Translations under genes and position numbers: made by a program
Source of the DNA: DAOULT01 sp964646625
GTDB taxonomy: Bacteria > Chloroflexota > Anaerolineae > CAZYHC01
Direction: 5' to 3'
Assembly: GCA_964646625.1 (NCBI GenBank)
Contig: CAZYHC010000001.1
Coordinates: 62,001-126,000 of the forward strand
Length of the DNA: 64,000 nt
In this document: piece by piece, positions 24,297 to 31,894 of the stretch
How the letters are laid out: the number at the start of each line of letters is the position of its first letter
How positions within the stretch are numbered: position 1 is the stretch's first letter
Notes under the pieces: model-generated
The model's input: only the letters and a program-made list of their open reading frames with translations
The model's database searches: none
What the model was told of the DNA's origin: nothing

Positions 24297-24752
24297 CTAC
24301 TGATCCTGGCGGCTCCAGTCGTAGGGTATCTCGTCGGTGTGGGCCGGCAGACGGTACTCGTCGGGGTCGTCGTAGTTGTACAATTCGGTGGGCACGTTGA
24401 CTATCAGGGCGATGTCCGGGCCGATACCCTTGAACCCGTGCAGCACGCCGGGGGGAATCTTGAGCAGGATAGGGTTTTTCTCCCCCATAAAAAACTCGTT
24501 GACTTGGCCGTAAGTGGGTGAGCCCTCACGTCTATCGTAGAGCACCACCTTGGTCATACCGTGCACGCAGATGAAGTGATCGGTCTGGATTTTGTGGTAG
24601 TGCCAGCCCTTGACCACGCCAGGATAGGCGGCGGTGATGTAGACCTGGCCGAACTTGTCGAATTCCTCCCAATCCGAGCGCAGCATTTCCATCAGATAGC
24701 CTCGTTCGTCGGGGATGACTCGCAGTTTGCGCACTGTCACGCCTTCGATCAT
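24297..24752 (-). CDS. RmlC-like sugar 3,5-epimerase / cupin
   Basis: A 151-residue cupin of the dTDP-4-dehydrorhamnose 3,5-epimerase superfamily. DERGYLMEML, the histidine-bearing WHYHKIQTDHF and PPGVLHGFKG match the RmlC core; the family catalytic His is expected in the WHYHK strand. It is shorter than classical RmlC (about 180), which fits the WxcM/FdtA-like or short RmlC branch, so the sugar substrate is open. AAGGAGG lies before the ATG. It is the last gene of the minus-strand polysaccharide operon, 15 bases after the WecG/TagA gene. Confidence 0.85.
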   Translation of the reverse strand: MIEGVTVRKLRVIPDERGYLMEMLRSDWEEFDKFGQVYITAAYPGVVKGWHYHKIQTDHFICVHGMTKVVLYDRREGSPTYGQVNEFFMGEKNPILLKIPPGVLHGFKGIGPDIALIVNVPTELYNYDDPDEYRLPAHTDEIPYDWSRQDQ

Positions 24753-24767
24753 GCCGTGATGTCCTCC

Positions 24768-25526
24768 TTAAGCAATTTGGGGGTCCTTCAGCCTCGACCA
24801 GGCCACCAACCAGACAAACCTGGGCAGGGCCAACATTCGTCGCCAGCGCCAGGGCTGACACAGCAGACGGTGGAGCCACTCCAGGCCCCAAGCCCGCATC
24901 CAGCGAGGGGCGCGTTTGGCTACCCCGGAGATGAAATCGAAACTGCCGCCCACGCCCATCGCCACCGGCACCCCCAGCCGCTCCAGGTTGCGATCAATCC
25001 ACCTGTCCTGATGGGGCGCACCATAGGCCACGAAGAGAACGTGGGGACGGGTGGCCTGGATGCGGGCTACAATTTCGTCTTCCTCTTCTAGGGCTGGTGA
25101 GCCAGCATGAGTGCCTGCCACCGCCAGGGCAGGGTAGTCGGCCCTCAGCCGGGCGGCGGTGCGCTCGGCCACGCCGGGAGCAGCGCCCAGCAGGAAGAGA
25201 CGATAGCCGCGTTGGGCGGCTAAAACGGCGATACGCCGGGTGGTGTCCACCCCTGTCACCCGGCCCTTGAGAGGCCGCCCCAGAAAACGGGCCGCCCACA
25301 GCACACCTATGCCGTCGGGCAGGGCCAGCGAGGCGCCGTTGAGGATAGCCATGAAGTGCGCGTCTTGCTGGGCGGCGATGATGAATTCCGGATTGATCGT
25401 TACCACCTGGTGGGCGGTCCCGCTTTCGACGTAGCCCTCGATGAGCTGCAAAGCTTCGGCTTCGTCCACGTCATCGACGCGCACGCCCAGAATATGCAAA
25501 TGCCCAACGCTTGATTCACGATCCAT
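24768..25526 (-). CDS. WecG/TagA/CpsF-family (GT26) glycosyltransferase
   Basis: A 252-residue member of the WecG/TagA/CpsF family. Key marks are HQVVTINPEFI, LPDGIGVLWAARFLG, GAAPGVAERTAARL, VLFVAYGAPHQDRWI and VAMGVGGSFDFISGVAKRAP. These enzymes add ManNAc or ManNAcA (or another sugar) to an undecaprenyl-linked first sugar, at the inner face of the membrane. The gene directly follows the initiating phosphoglycosyltransferase, which fits this second step. A palindromic element lies between the two genes. Confidence 0.93.
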   Translation of the reverse strand: MDRESSVGHLHILGVRVDDVDEAEALQLIEGYVESGTAHQVVTINPEFIIAAQQDAHFMAILNGASLALPDGIGVLWAARFLGRPLKGRVTGVDTTRRIAVLAAQRGYRLFLLGAAPGVAERTAARLRADYPALAVAGTHAGSPALEEEDEIVARIQATRPHVLFVAYGAPHQDRWIDRNLERLGVPVAMGVGGSFDFISGVAKRAPRWMRAWGLEWLHRLLCQPWRWRRMLALPRFVWLVAWSRLKDPQIA

Positions 25527-25565
25527 GGATAGCTAATTTCCAGGAAAAGTCGCCCATCATGATAG

Positions 25566-25598
25566 AGGTGCCTGGCACTTCCAAAGTGCCAGGCACCT
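25566..25598. repeat. Palindromic element (family A), intergenic
   Basis: Perfect 15-bp arms AGGTGCCTGGCACTT and AAGTGCCAGGCACCT with loop CCA. It lies in the 105-bp gap between the phosphoglycosyltransferase gene and the WecG/TagA gene, inside the operon, and is the best-preserved copy in the window. Confidence 0.85.
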
Positions 25599-25631
25599 GC
25601 TGGCTCCATCATCAGATATCTGGTTAGGCGT

Positions 25632-27038
25632 TCAATAAGCGTTCCTGTCGGAGAAAATGTGTAGTATTGTCCTCAACATGATCTTGAAATCCAGCCCCAG
25701 AGACCAATTTTCGATGTACCACAGGTCGTATTTGGTTCTCTCCACGATGGAAGTGTCCCCTCGGAGGCCGTTGACCTGCGCCCAGCCGGTGATACCGGCT
25801 TTTTCCAGGTGGCGGTCCATGTAACGTGGAATCTGGCGCTTGAACTGTTCCACGAAAATAGGACGTTCTGGACGGGGGCCTACCATGCTCATTTCTCCCA
25901 GCAGAACGTTGATAAGCTGCGGGAACTCGTCGATGGAATGACGCCGCATGAAAGTGCCTATCCTGGTGCAGCGCGGATCGTTTTCGGTGGCCCATATCGG
26001 GCCCGTTGCGGCTTCGGCATCCTCACGCATGGACCTGAATTTGATCGTCCAGAAGGGGTTGGCGTCCAGGCCCATACGTTCCTGGGCGTAAAGGACGGGC
26101 CCCGACGAATCCAGCTTGATCAACAGGGCGATGAGAAGCATGAAGGGGGAGAGCACCACCAACCCGATGGCGCTACAGACCAGATCGACCAGCCGTTTCA
26201 GGGTCAACCTCCAGCCCCGCAAGGCGATATCCCTGACGGTCAGAAGAGGCAACCCCCCCAGGTCGTCGATGCTGATCTCGGAAGCCATGATCTGGAAAAC
26301 GTCAGGAAAAACTTTGATGCTGACCTTTTCCCGCTCGCACCTGGAGATGATGTTCAGAATTTCCTGGTGCGAGGCTTCCGGCAGGCCGATAATGACCTCA
26401 TCGATCCCCTTGGTATCGATGATAGTAGCCAGGTCCTGGATATCGCCTACCACGGGGACGCCGCTGATCTCCTTCTCTCCATTGCTGCTGCCCCTACCGC
26501 TGCCCTCGATGAAGCCCACCACCTTGTAGCCCAGGCGTGGCGAGTGGCGGATTTTTTGTAAGATCATGCGCCCCACTTCGCCCGTGCCGATGATGAGCGC
26601 TTCATCCCTGCCCACTCCGCGCCCTTGCAGGGCTTGCTTGAGCCGGGCGTGAGCCAGCCGTCCTAAACAGATCAGGATCACGGTCAGAATCCAGGCGTAA
26701 AGCATCATCAGCCGGTGGTAGTCTATCTCGTTTTTGAAAAGAAAGGAGATCAGGGCGATAGCCACCACGCTGCCAACCGACACGGAGGTGAATATCGAAG
26801 AAAATTCGTCCACGTAAGAGGGAACCCGTTTACGGTGGTACATCTTGCTGAGAAAGAAAACCAGCAGGATACTGGCTATCTGCACCAACATCATGCCCAG
26901 GTATTGGACGAAAGGGCCGATGTTGACGTGTTCGGTCAGCAGGCGTAAACGATAGGCCAGGGAGAAAGCCAGGCTGGCCATCAGGGCATCGAGCAGGACC
27001 AACGACGCAGCAAACAGGGCGTTTATCTTGCGCTTCAT
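25632..27038 (-). CDS. Polyprenyl-phosphate sugar-1-phosphate transferase (WbaP/CpsE-like)
   Basis: A 468-residue initiating enzyme for polysaccharide synthesis. Four N-terminal membrane segments (residues 10-115) precede a nucleotide-binding-like domain (about 135-250, GTGEVGRMILQKI). A further membrane segment follows at about 278-300, then the catalytic bacterial sugar transferase domain with KFRSMREDAEA, RHSIDEFPQLINVLLGEMSM, VGPRPERP and AGITGWAQVNG. It moves a sugar-1-phosphate from a nucleotide sugar to undecaprenyl phosphate. GGAGG lies before the ATG. It follows the GT2 gene by 34 bases. A second, shorter enzyme of the same catalytic family is at 51078-51791. Confidence 0.95.
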   Translation of the reverse strand: MKRKINALFAASLVLLDALMASLAFSLAYRLRLLTEHVNIGPFVQYLGMMLVQIASILLVFFLSKMYHRKRVPSYVDEFSSIFTSVSVGSVVAIALISFLFKNEIDYHRLMMLYAWILTVILICLGRLAHARLKQALQGRGVGRDEALIIGTGEVGRMILQKIRHSPRLGYKVVGFIEGSGRGSSNGEKEISGVPVVGDIQDLATIIDTKGIDEVIIGLPEASHQEILNIISRCEREKVSIKVFPDVFQIMASEISIDDLGGLPLLTVRDIALRGWRLTLKRLVDLVCSAIGLVVLSPFMLLIALLIKLDSSGPVLYAQERMGLDANPFWTIKFRSMREDAEAATGPIWATENDPRCTRIGTFMRRHSIDEFPQLINVLLGEMSMVGPRPERPIFVEQFKRQIPRYMDRHLEKAGITGWAQVNGLRGDTSIVERTKYDLWYIENWSLGLDFKIMLRTILHIFSDRNAY

Positions 27039-27072
27039 CGCTAGACCTCCATTTACATTTACTTACATCTAC

Positions 27073-28008
27073 TTACATCCCCGGCATCTCAGCTCTGGGA
27101 TGGGCCTTTGACAGGCTCCCCAACATGGCCGCGCCCGCCCATAGAGCAATGCCTCCTAAGATCAACCAGTGTAGCCAAAAAGGAGTGCTGGCCGCGTAGT
27201 GCTTGCGGTAGAACAGGTACATGGCCCGGTAAAATTCGTAACGAGCTTTACGGCTGTGCTTGCTGGCAGCCTCTTTGTAATGCAGGACGGTAACGTCCGG
27301 ATTATAAAGCACCGTCCAGCCCTTCTGCTTGATGCGGTAGCACCAGTCGAGATCTTCCCCGTACATGAAGAAGCTTTCGTCCAACAGCCCCACCTGTTCG
27401 ATAGGTTCACGACGCAGCAGCATGAAGGCCCCCACCACCGAATCGACCTCGGCCATCTGAGCGGGGTCGAGATAGGTCAGGTTGTAGCGGCCAAACCGTT
27501 TGCTGCGAGGGAAAAGCTTGCTCAGGCCGATCATGCGATAAACGGATACTTCTGGGGTGGGAAAGCTGCGCCGACAGGCCAGGTCCAGGCTGCCGTCCTG
27601 CCTGACCAGACGAGGACCAGCCACCCCCGCTTGAGGATGGGCTTCCATGAAGGCCAGCATCTCTGCCAGGGCCGAGGGGGGCAACAGGGTATCGGGGTTG
27701 AGCAGCAGGGCGTAGCGGGGGGCAGCACTGTCCCCTTCCCTTTGGGCGAAGCCGGCCGCCTTCAACCCCAGATTATTGGCATAAGCGTACCCGCCATTGA
27801 TCTCGCTGACGATGAGTTGGGCCTGGGGAAACTGGCGGCGCACCATAGCCACGCTGTCGTCGGGGGAACAATTATCCACCACCCAGACCATGTAATCGAA
27901 ATCACCCTGGCTATTATAGATAGAGCGCAGGCACTCCCTTAATAGATTACAGGTGTTGTAGTTGACGATGATGATGGCTAAGTCTTTGGCAGACAAGGCA
28001 TCCTCCAT
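27073..28008 (-). CDS. GT2-family glycosyltransferase (rhamnosyltransferase-like)
   Basis: A 311-residue GT-A enzyme. It opens with LAIIIVNYNTCNLLRECLRS, continues with WVVDNCSPDDSVAMVRR, has the DxD-region LLLNPDTLLP, and ends the catalytic domain with FFMYGEDLDWCYRIKQKGW, all typical of the rhamnosyltransferase-like GT2 branch. One C-terminal membrane segment (FWLHWLILGGIALWAGAAML) anchors it to the membrane. It is the first gene of the four-gene minus-strand operon and has its own promoter. Confidence 0.93.
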   Translation of the reverse strand: MEDALSAKDLAIIIVNYNTCNLLRECLRSIYNSQGDFDYMVWVVDNCSPDDSVAMVRRQFPQAQLIVSEINGGYAYANNLGLKAAGFAQREGDSAAPRYALLLNPDTLLPPSALAEMLAFMEAHPQAGVAGPRLVRQDGSLDLACRRSFPTPEVSVYRMIGLSKLFPRSKRFGRYNLTYLDPAQMAEVDSVVGAFMLLRREPIEQVGLLDESFFMYGEDLDWCYRIKQKGWTVLYNPDVTVLHYKEAASKHSRKARYEFYRAMYLFYRKHYAASTPFWLHWLILGGIALWAGAAMLGSLSKAHPRAEMPGM

Positions 28009-28025
28009 CGTGACCCTCGGACCAG

Positions 28026-28054
28026 ATTATATCACAATAACGATAATTCTACAA
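28026..28054 (-). promoter_or_regulatory. Promoter of the minus-strand polysaccharide operon
   Basis: On the minus strand TTGTAG (28049-28054), 17 bp, TATAAT (28026-28031). The ATG of the GT2 gene is at 28008, so the leader is very short. Confidence 0.7.
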
Positions 28055-28056
28055 GA

Positions 28057-28380
28057 TCATCGAGAGTCACCGGCAGGGTCAGGCTGTGTCTGCACCGTGA
28101 TTGCAAAAGTGACCGTTCCTCCGCCGGTGATCTCTGCCGGATCGAGACATTGTAGGTAAGCCCGGCCATCCTCGCCGACCAGGCCCAGCGCGGCGGGGTC
28201 CACCCCCCGACTTAAAGCCACGTAATAGGGCATTAACGAGGCCAAAGAATGGAGACAGAGGGCCTCTGTCTCCCTCAGATTCAGGCGGTATCCATCGTCC
28301 ACCACGATGCGATCGCCGACAGCATAAACAGGGCACTGCCCTTTGATACCTGTCACCTCGATGAGCAAATTCCCTGCCAT
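28057..28380 (-). CDS. TIGR04076-type small protein
   Basis: A 107-residue protein with the pattern of the TIGR04076 family: GQCPVYAVGDRIVV near the N-terminus, CLHSLASLMPYYVAL in the middle and LQCLDPAEITGGGTVTF near the end. The family has conserved cysteines in CPVY, CLH and QCLDP; all three are present. Function is not established. It has its own promoter and a TGAGAA region before the ATG. It lies just upstream of the polysaccharide operon but is probably independent of it. Confidence 0.85.
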   Translation of the reverse strand: MAGNLLIEVTGIKGQCPVYAVGDRIVVDDGYRLNLRETEALCLHSLASLMPYYVALSRGVDPAALGLVGEDGRAYLQCLDPAEITGGGTVTFAITVQTQPDPAGDSR

Positions 28381-28408
28381 TTCTCACCTCTTCACCTCAG
28401 GGGATTTC

Positions 28409-28425
28409 CAGGGGCGCCGCCCCTG
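28409..28425. repeat. Short palindrome in the leader of the TIGR04076-type gene
   Basis: CAGGGGC and GCCCCTG flank a GCC loop, inside the transcribed leader on the minus strand. In the 316 bp from 28381 to 28696 I otherwise find only the two promoters listed. Confidence 0.4.
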
Positions 28426-28446
28426 CTTGCCAACCGGGCACGTATC

Positions 28447-28475
28447 AGTATATCATAATTCATATAGTCCGGCAA
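28447..28475 (-). promoter_or_regulatory. Promoter of the TIGR04076-type gene
   Basis: On the minus strand TTGCCG (28470-28475), 17 bp, TATACT (28447-28452). Confidence 0.65.
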
Positions 28476-28567
28476 CTGTAAGAAAACTGGACTTGGCCCA
28501 CAGCTTTGGAAGCGCGGAGGTCACGGAAAAACGGAACACGCGGAGGACCACTCAGGAGAAGTGAACA

Positions 28568-28596
28568 TTGACATCTTCTCAATAATGTTCTACAAT
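28568..28596 (+). promoter_or_regulatory. Promoter of the EF-G-like gene
   Basis: A perfect TTGACA (28568-28573), 17 bp, TACAAT (28591-28596); the start codon is at 28697. Confidence 0.8.
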
Positions 28597-28696
28597 TAGG
28601 GGTATAGACTTCTAATCTGAGTGGAGGGAATGGGTGGAGCGAGCAGGACCAGCGTTTCCCTTTTCCCCATTCTTGGTAATTGATGAGGAGGTATTG

Positions 28697-30760
28697 ATGG
28701 TTGAATATAAAATCGAGCGTTTGAGAAACGTAGCCCTACTGGGTCACGGCAGCACAGGTAAGACCTCTCTGGCCGAAGCGATGCTTTTCGATACAGGAGC
28801 TATTAACCGTTTGGGTCGGGTGGAAGAGGGAACGACCGCTTCTGACTACGATGATGAAGAGATCAGACGTACCATCTCTCTCAACGTCTCTATTCTGCAC
28901 TGTGAGTGGAACGATCACAAGCTCAACATCCTGGATACCCCCGGCTACACCGATTTTGTGGGTGAGGTCAAAGGGGCGATCCGGGTCGCCGACGGGGTTA
29001 TCATCCTGGTAGATGCTGTAGCTGGTGTGGAGGTCGGTACGGAGTTGGTATGGAGCTTTGCCGAGGGAGGCCACCTGCCCCGTTTAATTTTCGTCAATAA
29101 GATGGATCGGGAAAATGCTGATTTTGGAAACGTTTTAGAGTCGCTTTCCGAGAAATTTGAGGCCAATTTCGTTCCTTTCCAGGTGCCTATCGGCAGCCAG
29201 AGCCAATTTCAGGGCGTGGTGGACCTGGTGAGCATGAAAGCCTGCCTGGGTGAGAAAGGGGAAGAGGGGAAGGTCCCGGCCGACCTGCAAGCCGAGGTGG
29301 AGAACGCCAGACTGCGGGTGGTCGAGGCGGCCGCCGAAAGTGAAGACGAGCTGATCATGAAGTACCTGGAGGGAGAGGAACTGACTCCAGAGGAGACAAA
29401 GCGAGGGCTCAGATTGGGGATCAGGAATGGAACGATTGTGCCGGTGCTGTGTGGCTCGGCTACCGCGAACGTAGGTATCCAGGCGCTTTTGCAGGCCATC
29501 GTCGAATATCTGCCTTCTCCGGCTGAGACGGAGGTAGTGGGCACCAACCTGGCTACCCGGGCCGAGGAAACCCTGGAAGCCAACGAACTGGCCCCCCTGA
29601 CGGCTATGGTCTTCAAGACCATCGCTGACCCCTACGTGGGCAAGCTGACTTACTTCCGGGTTTACTCAGGGGCTATGGAATCTGATTCGCGGGTGTTCAA
29701 CGTCAGGAGCGACGAAGAGGAACGCATCGGGCAACTGTACTTTCTGCGGGGTAAGGAGCAAGAGCCTACCAAAAAAGTAGGCACTGGCGACATCGGCGCG
29801 GTGACCAAACTGGCGGCTACCTCCACAGGCGATACCCTGTGTGATAAGGGCGCGCCTTTCATTTTGCCCCCTATAGCGTTTCCTACCCCCGTTTTCTCGG
29901 TGGCGGTTCATCCCAAAACCAAGGCCGATCTGGACAAGCTCAGCAACTCCCTGGCCCGTCTGGTAGAGGAGGATCCAACTTTCAAGGTGCGACGCGACTC
30001 CAGTACGCGGGAAACCATCCTGACCGGCATGGGGCCAGAGCACGTGGACATCGCCGCCCGTCGGTTGCAGCAGAAGTTTGGGGTGGAAATCGTCACCACC
30101 GTACCACGGGTACCCTACCGTGAGACGGTAACGCGGATAGCCAGCGCCGAATATCTGCACAAAAAGCAGACCGGAGGAGCCGGACAGTATGCTAAAGTAT
30201 TTCTCCGGGTCGAGCCTTTGGAGCAGGGGAGCGGCTTTGAGTACGATAGTGAGGTTTTTGGAGGGCGCATCTCTCAGTCCTTCATCCCCTCTATTGAGAA
30301 AGGGATCAAGCAGGTGTTGGAGCAGGGCGTCATTGCTGGTTACCCGGTCGCGGATGTAAAGGCCGTGGTCTACGACGGTAAAGAACATCCTGTCGATTCC
30401 AAGGATATCGCGTTCCAGATCGCGGGCCGGGAATGTTTCAAGCTGGCGTTTCGTAACGCTTCCCCTGTGCTTTTAGAGCCTATCATGGATGTAGCCGTCA
30501 CTGTCCCAGAACAATTTATGGGCGATGTGCTGGGCGATCTCAATACCAAACGAGCCAGGGTCCAGGGCATGGAGCAGCAACGAGGCGCCGGTACGATCAC
30601 CGCTCAAGTGCCTCTGGCCGAAATGCAGCGTTATGCCATCGACCTGAGTTCACGCACCCAGGGCCGAGGTCTCTTTACTATGGAATTCTCCCATTACGAA
30701 GAGATGCCGGCTCACATCGCCCAGGGCATTATCGAGGAAGCCAGGCGGGAAGCGGAATAG
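28697..30760 (+). CDS. Elongation factor G paralogue (EF-G2 type)
   Basis: A 687-residue translational GTPase. The ATG at 28697 follows GAGGAGG at a good distance; the frame stays open 21 codons further upstream without a usable site. Domain 1 has the P-loop GHGSTGKTSLAE, switch II DTPGYTDFVGE and NKMD. Domains II to V follow, with the C-terminal RGAGTITAQVP segment. The replacement of the usual AHID/AG motif by GHGSTGKT and the shortened switch I point to the EF-G2 branch rather than the housekeeping factor. Members act in translocation or ribosome recycling; the precise role is not known for this branch. It stands apart from ribosomal protein genes. Confidence 0.93.
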   Translation: MVEYKIERLRNVALLGHGSTGKTSLAEAMLFDTGAINRLGRVEEGTTASDYDDEEIRRTISLNVSILHCEWNDHKLNILDTPGYTDFVGEVKGAIRVADGVIILVDAVAGVEVGTELVWSFAEGGHLPRLIFVNKMDRENADFGNVLESLSEKFEANFVPFQVPIGSQSQFQGVVDLVSMKACLGEKGEEGKVPADLQAEVENARLRVVEAAAESEDELIMKYLEGEELTPEETKRGLRLGIRNGTIVPVLCGSATANVGIQALLQAIVEYLPSPAETEVVGTNLATRAEETLEANELAPLTAMVFKTIADPYVGKLTYFRVYSGAMESDSRVFNVRSDEEERIGQLYFLRGKEQEPTKKVGTGDIGAVTKLAATSTGDTLCDKGAPFILPPIAFPTPVFSVAVHPKTKADLDKLSNSLARLVEEDPTFKVRRDSSTRETILTGMGPEHVDIAARRLQQKFGVEIVTTVPRVPYRETVTRIASAEYLHKKQTGGAGQYAKVFLRVEPLEQGSGFEYDSEVFGGRISQSFIPSIEKGIKQVLEQGVIAGYPVADVKAVVYDGKEHPVDSKDIAFQIAGRECFKLAFRNASPVLLEPIMDVAVTVPEQFMGDVLGDLNTKRARVQGMEQQRGAGTITAQVPLAEMQRYAIDLSSRTQGRGLFTMEFSHYEEMPAHIAQGIIEEARREAE

Positions 30761-30793
30761 AGGCCATACTTTTAGGTAAGGGGGGAGTGGCAA

Positions 30794-31186
30794 ATGGAGA
30801 GGAAGGGCAAAATCCTCATCGTTGATGACGAAGAAGGGATGTGTGAATTCCTTGAGTATATGCTGACGGGCGAGGGCTACGAAGTAATCAGCGTCCATAA
30901 TGGGCACGATGCTTTGGACAGAATAAAGGAGAACTCTTTCTCCCTGGTGCTGGCTGACATCAAGATGCCCGGTATGGACGGCCTGGAGATGCTGCGTCAG
31001 ATACGGGAGTTGGATCAAAGGGTGGTGGTTATTATCATGACCGGTTACGCTTCCCTGGAGACAGCCGTAAAGGCTATCAAATACAATGCTTATGATTATC
31101 TGGTTAAGCCTTTTGACGATACCGATAAGATCATGACTATTATTGAGAGGGGGTTGCAGAAACACCAGGAGATAGTGGCGAAGTAA
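30794..31186 (+). CDS. Single-domain response regulator (CheY-like)
   Basis: A 130-residue receiver with all phosphotransfer residues: the acidic pair in ILIVDDEEGM, the phosphoacceptor Asp in LADIKMPGMDG, the Thr in IIMTGYAS and the Lys in YLVKPFDD. There is no output domain, so it signals by protein contact. It follows the EF-G gene after 33 bases, with GGGGGAG before the ATG. The convergent histidine kinase at 31895-33568 is a possible partner, though that is inference. Confidence 0.92.
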   Translation: MERKGKILIVDDEEGMCEFLEYMLTGEGYEVISVHNGHDALDRIKENSFSLVLADIKMPGMDGLEMLRQIRELDQRVVVIIMTGYASLETAVKAIKYNAYDYLVKPFDDTDKIMTIIERGLQKHQEIVAK

Positions 31187-31252
31187 GAGGCTGCCGGATA
31201 GTCCACTACCCCCCGGCTTCTGGTTGGGGCCCTGCGCCAGTTTTCTGACAAA

Positions 31253-31789
31253 CTACCCTCCGCCCAATAGACGCAGAAAGAGTCGAAATAGCCAATGCAA
31301 TAAGCGTTGGGGCCAGGATAGTCTTTCCAGGCGGGTCAAAGCGGTATTGTAGGTGGCTATGGCCTCTATCCATTTGCCTTGACGCAGGCGCACCTGGCTG
31401 AGAGCGCGCAGGGTGGCGCTTTCTTTTTGAGTATCGTCCATTTGGCGGAAGATAGCGGCGGCTTTCTGAAAACAGGGGGCTGCCTGGTCTACCTGGCCCT
31501 GGGCGCTGTAGAGACTGCCCAGATTGCCTAACACCTGGGCTTCGCCTTCCTGTTCTCCCAGAGCGGTGAAAATAGTTTGGGCCTCGGTGAAAGCCGTTTC
31601 CGCCTCCAACCAATGCCCCAGACGGTGATAGATGACTCCTAGATTATTGGACATTTCGGCCGCTCCCTGGCGGTCTCCTGTCTCACGGTAGAGTTCCTGG
31701 CCTTGCTTGAAGCATTCCAGGGCCTCCTGGTAACGGCCCTCGCGGAAGTGGAGCATACCTTCTTCCTGGAGTTTCTGGGGCTCGGACAT
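31253..31789 (-). CDS. TPR-repeat protein
   Basis: A 178-residue protein made of four to five tetratricopeptide repeats, e.g. EGMLHFREGRYQEALECFKQ, GAAEMSNNLGVIYHRLGHW and QVLGNLGSLYSAQGQVDQA, followed by a short hydrophobic C-terminus (LHWLFRLFLRLLGGG) that may touch the membrane. No enzymatic motif. It follows the histidine kinase gene on the same strand with a palindromic element between, so it is probably the last gene of the HTH-kinase-TPR group. A scaffold role is likely but not shown. Confidence 0.85.
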   Translation of the reverse strand: MSEPQKLQEEGMLHFREGRYQEALECFKQGQELYRETGDRQGAAEMSNNLGVIYHRLGHWLEAETAFTEAQTIFTALGEQEGEAQVLGNLGSLYSAQGQVDQAAPCFQKAAAIFRQMDDTQKESATLRALSQVRLRQGKWIEAIATYNTALTRLERLSWPQRLLHWLFRLFLRLLGGG

Positions 31790-31817
31790 GGGTTAAGATT
31801 CCTCCTGATTGATGGGT

Positions 31818-31849
31818 AGGGGGCTGGCCCTTCCAAAGGGCCGGCTCCT
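31818..31849. repeat. Palindromic element (family A), diverged copy
   Basis: AGGGGGCTGGCCCTT (31818-31832), loop CCA, AAGGGCCGGCTCCT (31836-31849). The arms pair with G-T wobbles. It lies between the kinase and TPR genes within a likely operon. Confidence 0.7.
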
Positions 31850-31894
31850 CGGCGACCGGTGGGTAGCAAATGAGCGCCTCTTGGAGGGGGCGTT

